A stretch of 64,000 nucleotides of DNA, from positions 160,888 to 224,887 of the forward strand of contig CAJJDN010000156.1 of NCBI GenBank assembly GCA_905182985.1. The letters run 5' to 3'. The notes below the pieces were generated by a model, which saw nothing but the letters and a program-made list of their open reading frames with translations, had not been told where the DNA came from and did no database searches. The DNA comes from Paramecium sonneborni. Lineage: Eukaryota; Ciliophora; Oligohymenophorea; Peniculida; Parameciidae. Shown one piece after another: positions 20,105 through 33,069 of the stretch; the first letter of the stretch is position 1, and each line of letters opens with the position of its first letter. The position numbers were made by a program, and so were the translations under genes.

Positions 20105-20428
20105 TTAATAAATATTATGATCAATAATTGCATATACAAATTATTAAAAGGGGAAACTTTTAAATCTAATTTAATTGGGAATATTTCATAAGAAGAATCA
20201 TTATATATTTTTAAAATCATTTGAAACACAATATTTAGATTACTACCCCCATATCTTCTAAGATTTTTAAATTTATATAATTATCCCCATATACAGCATA
20301 ATCTATAATGGATCACCATATTATTACATTTTTGATATTGAACTAAAGAAGATTGATACTTCTATCAAGAAATTGAAAGACATTTGTTAGAGCAGCTTTT
20401 TGAAATCTTCTATGTTAAAATCTGCCAT
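20074..20428 (-). CDS. Possible small unknown gene
   Basis: A weak model: ATG 20428 (MADFNIEDFKKLLQQ) to TGA 20074, 109 residues with one 25-nt intron (GTAATA...TATAG). The start looks natural, but the 3' end overlaps the opposite-strand gene by 31 bp, and open frames of this size arise by chance because TGA is the only stop. Treat as a candidate only. Confidence 0.27.
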
Positions 20429-20797
20429 AATATCATTAGATGTAATAATAGAGAAAAAACTTGATTAGATTTATTGGGATATTTTTAAATTAATAAATGT
20501 ATTTTATTTTATTTTTAAAAGAGATCAAAATTATATTTAATTAAATAAATCTTTTAAAAAAAGAAGATATTCTTGGTTTTCTAAATAAATTATTTTAGAA
20601 ATTCTCTAAAATAAGTATAAAGTTTGATGGAAAACAGATTTTAAAATATATAAAAATAAAATATGTATTGGATTAGATGTTTTTGAAAATTTAAAGAGAA
20701 GTTAAAAGATAAAGAGAAAATAAAAGTTGAGGATATTTAATAATAATGTTGGTTTAAATTAGAATAGGTTTGATTAAAATAAATTTATTAATTTAAT
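20429..20797. other. Intergenic, no gene seen
   Basis: 369 bp of A+T-rich sequence downstream of the Myb gene. Open frames in several phases, none with a start and recognisable content. Confidence 0.5.
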
Positions 20798-21576
20798 TCA
20801 TTTACGATTTTATTATTGTTCTTCCATTTCCTATTTAACTTATGAGAATTTAGGTTATTTTAGCTAGTTATTTTAATTCATATTCATAAATTGGAAATAC
20901 TAATCTCCATATTAAGGCATCATAGGAATTTAATAATTCATTATTGGGACTTGCTACTATTATTGGTTATTTTTTTATTGCTAATTTTATTGTCCTTATT
21001 ATTGCTAAGATTATTAATATACTGGTTAAGGAGCATATCTAAATAGTTTAAAATAATGAATACAAGACTGGGATAAATTGTTATTGCATTCCTACAGGTT
21101 AAGTAGCTGCCAGAGGAAGTGATTATAAAGGCATTTAAGCAATTTAAGGAATAGATTAAATTTGAGGCATTTATATTTATCCATTTTGTACAGCAGCCAT
21201 TTATCCAGGTTAAACCATTTATGGAATTTAACCTTAAATTTATTACATCATTTGAGGTGGTAGAGAAGAAATAATTTATGGGATTTATCCTGGGATAGTA
21301 GAAACTACCTAAGTTGGAATTTAACCTACCATTTAACCCATTTATCCTGGAATTTGACTAATCATTTAACCTGGAAGTTAACCAACCATTTATCCTGGAA
21401 TCTAACTAACAATCTATCCAGGAATCTGGCCAACCATTTATCCTGGAATTTGACCTACCATTTATCCTGGAATTTAACCCATCATTTATCCTGGCAATAT
21501 TGGTATTTGAGCCATTGGAGCCATCTAAACTTAAGGATACATAAAATTTGAAGGATAAACTAATTAATAATATTAC

Positions 21577-21621
<45 letters not shown>

Positions 21622-21645
21622 TATTATTATTATTATTATTATTAC

Positions 21646-21687
<42 letters not shown>

Positions 21688-23117
21688 TAAAGCTACAATG
21701 TTTAAGATTATGGTTAATGTTATATTGGTATTATTGGTGTTGGCATAGCAACAGGTTGCATTATTGGTTAGACTATAGGCATTTAAACAGGAATTTAAGC
21801 TTATGGAGTTTGTGAAATCTATTGAGGATTCTGTTGATGCTGTTATTATGAAGATTATTATTACTATTATGTTTATGGTAATTTTTAATCTAATTTTGGA
21901 AGAGGAGGTGGAAGAGCTTAAATCTTATTTAAAGATTATTACACTTCCTTTTTCTGTTCTTTTTTTTGTTTCATTAGTTCGATTACAGCTTTTAGTTAAG
22001 ATTTAGGAAATAAGCGCAAATTAGATGAATCTTTTCCCATCACAGCAAATTATACTTCTGAAAGGTTATCAGAATCACTGATAGGTTCTTCATCTAATTC
22101 TACAGTATCTCCTTTTTAAGCTACCATATCTTAATAATGATCTTTCATTTTATTATAATCTAGATTTTCATCTTGCTGATATTTTTAAAGAACTTTTTTA
22201 ACGATATTATTTGCATGCAATTTCTAATCTTTTTCAGCTGCTTTTAATAACTTTTTAGAACAATTATTCTAATTATTTCCATTATTCTTTTTTTGAACCT
22301 TATTTTCAGACTCATATTCTTATTTATTTTTTACTATTTTTGGTTCCAAACTACTTAATTAATATAAAAGGAAACTAATTTCCTATTATCCAAATTATTC
22401 TAATTTTTCAATTTAATTTAACTATAATTTTCCCAACTCTCTATTTATTTCTGCTTTACTTAATATTGGAACTTCCTATTTCTCCAATTTTTTCAGTATA
22501 TTAAAATACCTATTCTTTATTGAACTTTCTGTTCTTTAATTTTTCATCTCTATTGCTATACTCATCCAATTCTTTCCATGCTTTAATAGCTGTTTACATA
22601 ATTCATATTCTTCATTTTTTTCCCAAGGACCTTTTTGAATATTTGGATTTAATCTATTTAACCATCTGTCTCTAACCATTTTCATCATTTTCACATTTTA
22701 TTAATTTAGTTTTTATGCTAATTCTTTTGCTATATCACTCCATTTGTATGGTTTATTTTAAGCTTACTAAGAAAAACAAATCTCTTTTAAAGCTTCATCC
22801 TCTTTTTTTGACCATTAATATTAGAATACTTTTAATTTTTTCCTCTTTCCGAATTATAATTTGCAATCAATTATAGATTTTTTCACTAATTAAGAGATAA
22901 GACTCCAAACATTGTCAGTGACTTAATAGTGACTAATCTATTAATCAATACAATAAGTCTAAATTAGCAACTTTAACAATTTGACAGAAGCATCATCCCA
23001 CTTAGGGTTGGAAACTTGAAAATCAACATTAATCTCACTTTGAGCTCTAATTTTATTCTTGATTCCTTCATCTGTCTATTTCAATAGTTCTAGAAACTAA
23101 TCAAGAATCTCTTGCAT
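20798..23117 (-). CDS. Myb/SANT DNA-binding protein with poly-Q and repeat tail
   Basis: 764 residues, ATG 23117 to TGA 20798, one 25-nt intron near 20990. The N-terminal third holds Myb-type helices: KWDDASVKLLKLL, then QWSKKEDEALKEI...KWSDIAKEL and RDRWLNRLNPNIQKGPWEKNEE...NWMSIAIEM with RTESSIKNRYF. The spaced Trp residues and the last motif are the classical R2R3 Myb pattern. After a Lys/Glu-rich linker and an acidic Ser patch come a Pro/Gln region, about 38 consecutive Gln, a tandem heptad PGQMVGQ repeat and a Gln-rich C-terminus. Probably a nuclear transcription factor whose Q-rich tail is the activation region. On the plus strand this tract gives false ORFs. Confidence 0.88.
21316..21500 (-). 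repeat. Tandem 21-bp repeat coding PGQMVGQ
   Basis: About eight to nine imperfect 21-bp units that read PGQMVGQI (variants PGQIVSQ, PGQMISQ) in the Myb protein frame. The antisense strand shows the same units but with TGA or TGG at the position where others have TAA, so only the minus strand is freely open. Length is likely variable between strains. Confidence 0.85.
21571..21687 (-). repeat. TAA microsatellite coding poly-Q
   Basis: A 117-bp ATT/TAA trinucleotide run interrupted by four ACT units. Read on the minus strand it is about 38 Gln codons, nearly all TAA with a few TAG. It is in frame within the Myb protein. Confidence 0.9.
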
Positions 23118-24256
23118 ATATATAATTATTTATTTAATTAATATGTGAATTAACCAATATTACTATTCATATAATATTTCTTGTTATTTAAGATATTTTA
23201 ACCTTATTCAACTTTTCATACTTTTTATATTAAAAATGTTTATTTTTTAATTTGTTAAATATATAACAGTAAACTCATAATTTCTTTTCATTTATTAAAA
23301 ACTATATTATTTTTTTTTTACAGATAGATATAGATTAGGATTTATATATAATTAGATCATATTGTTAGAAATCAATGCCTTATATTTTCTTCTGGAAATA
23401 AAATCTATGCTCTGGCAATAATATTTAGTATTTTTAAACAAATGAAATTTTATTATTCTTTTACTTTTTTCAGGTTATTAACAATATTATTACCAAAAGA
23501 GTCATTATTTTTAAGACTTTAAGAATTAAAAATATTGAATATTTTTCTATTTCTGAGATTATTCTACATTTTTTTAATAATTATTTTAATCTTTGATCAA
23601 TATATTTCAATTTTATGCAATTTTTAATATTAAAAAATTCTTAAATACTTTAATTATTTTGGCTATGTAAATATCTTAATTATCTTTTCAAAAATTAATA
23701 TTTAATTTTAACTAAAGAATATGCTTGTAATTAGAAAATGATATTTAAATAATTTTACTATTATTTATCATTATATTTTATCAATTCTTATTCATTCCCT
23801 ATTTGAATATCAAGCAAGTTTTTTGTAATTATACAAGATTATTGCAAAATTAGAAATCCAAAATAAGTAGTGGAAAAAAAAAATTTCTAATTTTCATTTT
23901 AAAAAAAGGATTTAAAAAATTTTTTATTTGATAATGAGTAATGAAAATCTAATTAATTATCCAAATTATTTTAGTCTCATACTTACAGAAAAAAGGAAAT
24001 TTAATGAATTAAAATGTCATTTCAAGTTATTAGAATTCAGATAAAAATTAAATTTGGCAATAAGCAACAACATTTTTCTATTATTTGTTAAATTAATAAA
24101 CAAAGAATATAAATTGAAAATTATATATCAAATATAGATGCTGTTTATTAAAATTTCTATTTAAAGATTAATAGAGAAAACTTAAAATTTTTAATAACAA
24201 TTTGATTCGGAATATTTTTATCAATAAATATAAATACATATTTTGTTATCAAATAA
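23118..24256. other. Long A+T-rich intergenic
   Basis: 1139 bp between the Myb gene start and the end of the large membrane-protein gene. It must hold the Myb promoter. Sequence is extremely A+T rich with poly-T and poly-A runs. I read both strands and found no frame with a start, intron-consistent continuation or recognisable motif. Confidence 0.5.
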
Positions 24257-27200
24257 TCATTATCTAGATTGATCCATTGATATGTTTAGTTTAAATGATT
24301 GTAATTTATGTTACTTTAATTTATTCCTTCTAAATATAAAAATTAATAAAATAGTTATGGTTATTATAATTATTAATAATATTATGATACCTCTATCATA
24401 TTATTATTTAAAGCTAAGTTCCTCTTATTAAATGAATACATTAATCTCAGCTTGGGATATTTCATTTCTTGCAATCAATAAACAGTCCTAAGATTTTTTT
24501 TTACTTTAAATATTAATTTCATACCCAATTTCAACTATATATGCCTTATTCTCTGTCAAATTAAATAAAAAAAAATGTGTATTATTATAATCTTAGAGAA
24601 TAATTTGGTTAGTAACCATTTAATAAATGGGATCATAAAAATATTATTCTTGCTTTAAATCATATATATATTGATTTTAATAATTACTAATTATAGCTAA
24701 ATATTCATTAATATGGAAAAAATTCTCTATGCGCTCATAATGTCTAAGAATTTTTTAAATATTTAATTCATAAGTGGTTTATACAGTATTTAATTAAACT
24801 TTGACATAAAAAAGAAAATTTTGATAACTAAATATACAATTTATTGTTATATAAATGTTGTTTTTAGCAGAGTTATTTATTTTAATTTGTAAATTATTTT
24901 GCAATTCTACATTAAAATAGATTGAAGTTAATTCTTAAAATGATTGTAGTATTTTCGCTTTTGATAAATGATAGGTGTTTATAAAGGATATTTCATTTTA
25001 GTTTAAATAACAATGTTTCATTATAAAAAATTCTGTATCTTCACTTTATATAAGATATTCTTCTAAAGTGTTTTAAATAAATGCTACATTAATTTTTATT
25101 TTGCTTTAATAAATCTATCTGATAAAGTCTTCATTTATGCAAAAAATATAAAATTATAAGCTTGTTTGTGTTAAAAGAATATTAGCAACAATATTTATTT
25201 CACTAATAATCTCATTTTTCAAAGGAAAAGAAAAAGTTTAAAATTGAATGAATTAATCAGAAAGAAAATCATATTTTAAAATTTAACCTACAGTTTGATC
25301 TGAAAACTGTTGAATAATTAAAAGGTCTCCGTTTGTTAATTACATCAAAAATTTATTTCTTTAAATAAGAAAAAGTTTAGGTTTGTTTGGTACACCATTA
25401 TTCTCTCTGATTTTAATGAAATAATATAATAGTTTAAACTTTATCAAAACATTTATGTTAGCTAACGTATTTGTTTAGAGACAAATTTAATCATTGTTTT
25501 AATCACAGGAATATATACGACTTCTAAATTAAAACGGACCACTTAGATTAAAAAGACATTCATCATTTAAAAAAACAATTTCAATAGGTCCTGAAAAATA
25601 ATTCGATAAAGTTAAGCTATTTTTTTCATCTGAGTATTGATAAATAGATAGATTTGATTTTGAATAAACTTTATTGCACTAATTTTATATTTTAATTTAG
25701 ATATTAAATTTATTTTATTAAGTTCTATTAAATTGGGAAATTAAATTTAAATGAAATTCTCTTTATTAAACAATTTTATTAAAGTCTTAAAGTTAGTAAG
25801 TAATAGTAATTTATTTTTTATCTTAATATGTTAGTATGTTATTTTCATCAAAATAATATATTTGATTATTATCAATTAAAAAGTTAGGTTGACTTATTTA
25901 AATAATTTGTTTAATTTTATAATGATTTAATTTTTACGAATAGATGAGTAGATATAATTTATTATATCTTTGTGCTACTATTAAGAAATCTGATAATATT
26001 GCTTTGTATTTTAGTGGCTTGTATATAGAATAATCAAAGAGATCAAGGTCTTATAGATAAACTAATTCATTCTTTTCTAATGCAAAGATCTTCAATCTGT
26101 TTTATGTTTAATTTATCGATAAGAATTGAACATTCAATTATAACACTATAAAAGTTAATGCTTAATTTATGTACAGAATTAGATTATCAAGAAAATTAAT
26201 TTTAATGACTTCTTTTAAATTTTAAACCAATATATAACCCTAATATTAGTAAATTTTTATGAAAAAATTATCAAAATAATAAAGTAATATATCTTTATTT
26301 AAGGTTACATTTAAGTATTGTTTTTCATTATGTATAGAAACATAAAATATTAAAACTGCTTTTTCTTTTAAGTTTATAATCATAGTCTCTTACGCTTAGT
26401 AAACATCTAGAATTTCAGAATCAAAGTTTAAATTTTATTTAGTCCATTAAGTATTATTGACATTAATTATATTTACTTTTGTTTTTCCTTTATCTACAAT
26501 TATCAGTTGATTCTAGAAAACATAAACAGACTTATCTTAAATTTTTTCTTAATGAAGTAATGTTCTCGATATGCAATTATAAAATTAGATGTAATTCTAA
26601 TTTGAAAATATAGAAAGTCCATTAAGATCATCATAAAGCAGAAGAACTGAATCGTTTAAAATTTTTTTCTGATATAAACATATCTCAGAAAAATTTTTTT
26701 TTATTGAATCAATACTTAAAATATTTTAGTATTCTCTTGGAACTTCAAGATAAATTGGTATTCCTACAATTAATTCATAATAACTAATGTGCAGTTTTAT
26801 TTATGGAGAACATTCAAAAAATTTATTTTCCCAAAACGAAAATTTAGTTTCTAAAAATTAACTGGAAGAATTTCTTTAAATTATCTTGTAGCAGCCTATG
26901 TTTTATAATTAACAGCAATAAAAACTTTTCTTAGAATATTCATATATATATTAATATTTTGGTATAACATATTTAGATAGAGATTTTACTTTAAATAAAT
27001 TAATTAATTTAAGAATTGGATCTATTGTAATCATAAAGTTAATTTCACTTGAAAATAATATTAAGCCTGAAATATCATAATATTAAATGAATTTCAAATT
27101 TATGAATAATTATATATTTTAGTCAAATTAGAATATTGTAAAAGAATTAATCTAATGAACCTTTAGAGGATATTTTAATTTACTAAATGATAGAGTTTAA

Positions 27201-28114
27201 TCTTAATGATTATATTAAAATGGTATGATTGATTCATCCTATCCTATAAAAATGTTAATCTTACATGCATTATCAAATACTAATTAACTTAATTATATTT
27301 TCTTTATCAACTTTATAAAGATTAAATCTAAAATTTCAAAATCCTTTATCAAAATGTACGCATTATCAAAAAGAGCATATATTGATTGTTAACATTTTTA
27401 TAAATTCACCAAATTTATTAAATCATTAAAGGTTTAGTTAGCTCTTAAAATGCTTTGATTTAAAATAAGAGTGATTTCAGAGTTGTATGATCTATAAATA
27501 ACCCAATCTGAACAATTAACAAAACCTATTATATAAGAAAAAGGTTCATTTTATATTGTGATTTTGGTACAATATTTGGGTTCATGATCTTTCTAATGAT
27601 TATAATACGAATTTAATTGAGTTTTTTCCTTTAAATCTAAGAATAATAATTTAAAATAATCTTAGGAATAACAAATTATTGTAAAAGTAAATTTATTATT
27701 GTAAAATATCTATTCACAGACGTCATTAAATTAAGTTAAAATAGATATTTTATCTGAATAGATTAAAATTTTTTAATCCTCATTAAATGTTAACCCATTG
27801 ATACATTATATAAAATACATATTTTCTTAAACAATAAGATTACATATTTATTTTTCATATTAGTATTAAAAGGATTGTAATAATAAACTAGAAATTAGAG
27901 TTCCATTCAATATATATTACATAGAGTTTTATAATGATAAAATGTCATATCCAATGCTATGAATTTTTGAAATATCAGCTTCATTAGTCTGAATAATTAG
28001 AGATTCTTTTCTAGCTGATTAAAAGTATTCATTTTATTAGATCTTTAATTCATTACAGTTTATAGCTTTTGAAAACTTAAGTATAATAATGAAAAGTGAT
28101 ATTTTAAGGAACAT
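24257..28114 (-). CDS. Large single-pass type I membrane protein, unknown family
   Basis: An uninterrupted 1286-codon frame, ATG 28114 to TGA 24257, no introns. Chance is excluded: TGA alone would be expected about every 60 codons here. Residues 1-20 (MFLKISLFIIILKFSKA, then Cys) are a clear signal peptide. Then comes about 1200 residues rich in Asn, Gln, Ile, Tyr and Phe with scattered Cys pairs and many N-glycosylation sequons. One strongly hydrophobic helix sits near the C-terminus, followed by RRNKLKQHK and a tail of about 20 residues. This predicts a surface or luminal protein with a tiny cytoplasmic tail. I do not recognise the ectodomain. It could be one of the large ciliate-specific membrane proteins. 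Confidence 0.85.
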
Positions 28115-28668
28115 AATTGAATTTATAAAAAATTATATATTTATTAAACTAAAAATTTTTTTTTACAAATTAAAATCAAAATAATTAATAGATTAAATAA
28201 ATTTACAATCCAGTTATGATGCAGAATTTAATTATTGGCAATTTAAAATGAAAGTAAAGAAGAGTTATGATTTATATTTAAGTTTTTATTTAATTAATTT
28301 AAAAAAGATGTTGATTATCCTATATTTTGAAATTCAATTATTAATATTATGGTTTTAGTATTTATAAGTAAAAAAAAATAGAAGAAAAATGGATTTTTTA
28401 TTTTGAAGATATCAACAATTATTTTAATGTAGGAGAAAATTTTCTAAATCATTCTCTCATAATAAATATGAATTAAAAGAATAGATAGCATTAAACAAGT
28501 AGTTTCAACACAAATAATTAAAACCAAGACTTTTGGGATCTGAAATGATAATGAGAATTTCTTCAAAGAGTTATTAAATAAAAAATAATAAAAAGCAATG
28601 GTGGTATGAAAATGAAGCAAGATGAATGCATGACTTAATTAAAATATTAAATTATATTTTATTTCATT
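28115..28668. other. Intergenic with a possible small ORF end
   Basis: 554 bp between divergent genes. A plus-strand frame ending at TGA 28623-28625 reads KPRLLGSEMIMRISSKSY and KKQWWYENEAR, which looks coding, but I found no start or intron that completes it. It may be the remnant of a gene or a short gene with an unseen first exon. The rest is A+T-rich sequence that must include the channel promoter. Confidence 0.4.
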
Positions 28669-31600
28669 ATGAAAAAAGAGAAAAGAAAATCTTCTTAAGC
28701 TTCTCTTTATCGTTCTTCAATCACAATTACTGATATTCCAGATAATCTAATAGAAAAAAATGATATTTTGGCAGAGGAAATATAAAGGACTGTGAAAACT
28801 CTTACATTTAAATAAAGGATTGTTAAAGCGGAAAGACATATTTACGATGCTTATTATTTAAGAACCATACGTAATGATATTGATGAAACTGATAAGAAAT
28901 TTCTAAAAATATTATGGATAGTTGAAAATTAATACTTTTGGATTTAATTCCAATTTGTATTAACTTTATTGTATTAATTGATGACCTTCTTTGAATCAAC
29001 AGCAACAGATGGATTAGAAGGATTCATTTTATCATTTTTTGGTTTAGACACTATAATAACATTAATTTTGTTGAAATACAAGAAGAGAGGAAGCTAAGGA
29101 TTCAAATTTAATTTAAAGAGATAACTTAAAATCTTTTTTTTTTCAATGTGTTTACTTGATTTTTTTATACATCTTGGTGATCCTAGTATAATAAGATTTA
29201 GTTAAATTTTGAGAGCTTTTTTGATGCCTTTATATTCAAAAGATTTAAGAAGGACTTTAAAAGGGATAATGAAAGCAAGTCGAGATTTACTTTTATTAAT
29301 AGTATTGTATTTATTCGTAATTTCAATATTCTCTTTTATAGGGGTAAATTTAATAGGAGAATTAGAGCATGTTGATAAAACAACTTAAGATTATGGTAAT
29401 TTTTTAAAGTTTTTTTCTATGTTATTAATGACAGCAACTCTCGATTTTTATCCTGATATTTTAATACCACCTATGATGGAAGGAACATATTATGCTTTAT
29501 TCTTTATAATTTATTTATTGTTATTTATATTTCTATTTGCACCTATTCCATTAGCAGTAGTTTATGAAGGATTTAGAAATCATAGAATGGAAATTGCAAT
29601 TAGTGATATTATAAAATAGAAATCAGCTATGATGGCAAGTTTTATTTCTTTAGATTTTGAAGATTAAGGATTTTTAGCTGAAACATAGTTTAAAGATTTT
29701 ATTAGAGGATTTTATAGAAATTAACTTTCAGAACATAAACTTTAATAATTATTTGGAGAAATTGATAAAGATTTCAAGTAAAACAACAATAATAATTAGT
29801 GATAAAGTTTAATTTGATGAATTTTACTAATTATTAAAAGTGCTATAGGATGGTACCAGATTTAATCTACCTGAAGCCAAACCTTTAGAATGTTGGGAAA
29901 AAATAAGAGCATATTTAAATCAAAAAGGTCTATTGAAATTTATAGAAGGAAGTCTTTTTGGAACAGTTATGTTGGTTGTGACAGTTACAAATTGTATACT
30001 AATTATTACTGCTTTTTTTATTGAAGATATTAATATCTTAGAAATATTTAATTAATTAGACACAATATTTTTGGTATTATATTCTTTAGAATGTATGGTA
30101 AAGATTGTTGCAATTGGAATTAGAGATTATTTTAAAGAAGGATGGAATGTTTTTGATATTTCATTAGTTATTCTTTAATTGATCTTTGATTATGTTTTAT
30201 TTAATGTCGTTAGTGGAAACATAGTACAATCTATTAAGGCAAATAGAATATTGAGGTTAGCTAAAATATAGAAAGTTTTCCGTTTATTTAGAGCATTTAG
30301 ATCAGTTAAAATTATAAGTTTTCTGCTTAAAGGAGTAGAATTTTTAGATGTTGTGAGAAGATTATTATATAAAATATTATTCTGTATTCCTATAATAATT
30401 AGATTGATGATGCCTGTTTAGATGGTTTTCTTTATTTATGCTACTATTGGCATTTATATATATGGCAATGTAGAAACAATTCCTGATAATCCATATGCCA
30501 ATTCTAAATGTGATCCAAATGAATTACAATATTCTTGGGGAGATTGTAAATATGCTGATTTTAAATCATTTAGTGGAGCTTATTTGATGATGCTTTAATT
30601 TTTCATTGCTGCTGAATGGAATTAAGTTGTATTTGAATTAACTTATGATACTGGGAATATGTTTTCAGCCATGATTTTTATTGGATCTTTTGAATTTTTA
30701 TCTATATTTTTATTAGCATTAATTAGTGGACTTGTTTGGGAAGTATTTACTATTGTATCGTTGTCTATTAGATAGGAGGATGAATAATAAGATGATTAAG
30801 TAGAAATTTCAAATGATGTTTAATTAGATACGAAAATAACTGGAATTTCTGGGGTTACTTAATTAAAAAAGAAAACAAGAATTTTGAACGATGATAATCC
30901 AGATGTAATTTAATTTTAATCAAATGAAAATCGAGATTTAAAAGAAGGCAATCCAGCTTTTAGAACTATATCAGAACAAATGTAATAAGATACTTTTAAT
31001 GAAAATAATATATAAACAAGAGAGAATTCATAAGTAAGAATTGTATCAATTGCTCATTCCAAAACAATAATAAGAATTAAAGCTCCAGAATATAAACCAT
31101 TTGATGTTGGTTCTTTATATAAATAGCATTTTAAAGATTATCAAATCTTCTTAGAATAAAAATAAAATAAGGAGGGTTTTGATGTATAGCATGTAACAAC
31201 TGAATATATGAATCATTTAAGAAATGAAATAAAGAAGGATGAATTGTTCCATAAAAAATATATTAACATTTCAAATCATCAATTATTGATATAAAATGCA
31301 GTTCTTAGAGATGCTTCTGAGGTATACATAAAAAAGTAAGAGGATGAGTTTTTTAAAACATCTTATAGAGAGAAATTTGAAAGAATCTAAGAATTAAAGT
31401 TTTAAAGTAAATTTAAAATAGAAAGTAAAATATTATTTTCTTTAATGGGAATTCTAAAATTTCCAAAACCAAATATCAAATATTACTTTTAAATACTCTA
31501 TCTGATTGAAAACTATTTTACATATTAATTGTTACCAGAAAGTTCTTTCTTTAAATTGCTTCATCAAATTAATAATAGATGGTATTTAATTAGTATAGAG

Positions 31601-32234
31601 GATACAGAAATATGTTTCAATAGATTACATTAAGGTCCTTGGGATTATTCTGATACTTTATTTACAACTAGTAATCTTTAGATTTGTGATAATTTAAGAA
31701 GTTTCATTGATCAAGATACGTATGAAAGTAAAACAACAGTTGAAGAATTTAAATTAAGTTTAAGTAAATTGGCTAAAAATTTTGAAATGGATATCTCATC
31801 AGTAGATGTAAATAGTAGTTGTATTCTCTATTAAATTACAAATGATGAATTTGGATATGACATTAATTCTATAAAATTAAAAAGAAGTAAATGATATAAA
31901 TTTATAGATAGCACAAGAAGAAATATCTCCAGATTAAAAATTTGTTGTTTTAGAATCATAAAGAAACATAGGTACAAAACCTTTTGTAACACATCGTTAA
32001 GATTCCTAATTATCTGATGAACATAAACATATTAGTAAAACAATAATGTTTGTATTATCTAAAACTTAAGCACAAGAACAAAGAATAATCTATCAAAATT
32101 AAGTTATGTTAGCATAATTTATATTAGATCTAGCAGGAGTAATTCATAATTATTCTCATAATTTTTTTTAATAGATAGAAGACTTATATATTCTAAAACT
32201 TAAATAAAAAGGTAAAGGTATAAAGAGATTATGA
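28669..32234 (+). CDS. Two-pore (TPC-like) voltage-gated cation channel
   Basis: 1172 residues, ATG 28669 to TGA 32232-32234, introns 29778-29799 (22 nt) and 31887-31911 (25 nt). Repeat I has an S4-like LRRTLKGIMKASRD and a pore region TATLDFYPDILIPPM that resembles TPC filters. The linker carries a canonical EF-hand loop, DKDFNDKVQFDE, as in plant TPC1. Repeat II has S4 KANRILRLAKIQKVFRLFRAF and a pore with FIAAEWNQVVFEL. A polar C-terminal region of about 400 residues follows. It should pass Na+ or Ca2+ in an endolysosomal or plasma membrane and respond to voltage and possibly Ca2+. Without intron 2 the protein would be truncated by about 105 residues. Confidence 0.9.
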
Positions 32235-32250
32235 TTAATTTATTATTAAA

Positions 32251-32887
32251 ATGTATAAATTAATTTTACTAATTGTGTATGTTTATTCAAAGCATACATT
32301 TTCTGAAGATTCAAAAGTGAAATAACTAAATAATACTGAATTTTAATAATTCAACATAGGTATGTGTAAAATAATTAAATTATAAGGTCGAGACAATCAT
32401 TCATGGTTTATATTATTTTATAGACCATCATGTCCACATTGTTAAAAGGTTTTACCAGTATGGGAGAGTTTTGCTGATTTTAATTAAACATAAGGTAAAA
32501 TTGGGGCTGTAAATTGGTACTATTAAAATTAATTCAAGCGAGGTTGAAAAAGAATTATGCAAATTATTTTCAATTAATGCAGTACCAACTATGATTTTAA
32601 TTTCTGAAGGAGGAAATCTTCATCATTATAGTGGAAATAGAACAAAAGAATCATTCATATCATTTCTTGATAAAAATTGGTAAAATAATGAAATGGAAAC
32701 TCCACCTGAATAAGATCAATCGATTTTTGATACTACAACAATCTTCATTTTATTGTTGTTAATATTGATTGCCTTTCTTATATGGATTTACTTCTAAGAG
32801 AAGTATGAGTATTAATCAATAAACAGCTAAGTGAATCAAAGTTCAATATTGGAAATGCCAGAAATCAATAAACCTATAGAAATCTGA
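32251..32887 (+). CDS. Thioredoxin-like ER membrane protein (TMX/PDI type)
   Basis: 195 residues, ATG 32251 to TGA 32885-32887, introns 32360-32386 and 32517-32538. A signal peptide (MYKLILLIVYVYS) is followed by a thioredoxin fold with WFILFYRPSCPHCQK, giving a CPHC active site, and the cis-Pro in NAVPTMILI. Then one transmembrane helix (about residues 145-165) and a short polar tail. It should be a single-pass disulfide oxidoreductase facing the ER lumen. It starts only 16 bp after the channel gene ends. Confidence 0.9.
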
Positions 32888-33069
32888 GTTTACATAATTT
32901 CTATTAGCTATATTTATTTTAATCATCACATTAGATTATATAAAATAAATTTAGAACAGTTTATTTTATTACTAAAGAAAATAAATATGTTGTCCATTTT
33001 GTTTAGAATAATATTATTAACAATTATTAAACATTATAAATCAATTTGTTACTTATGAATTAGGATTAT

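Noticed and set aside
21354..22006. Plus-strand ORFs with Ile and Trp-Asn-Leu-Thr repeats
   Set aside because: They are the antisense of the poly-Q and PGQMVGQ tracts of the Myb gene.
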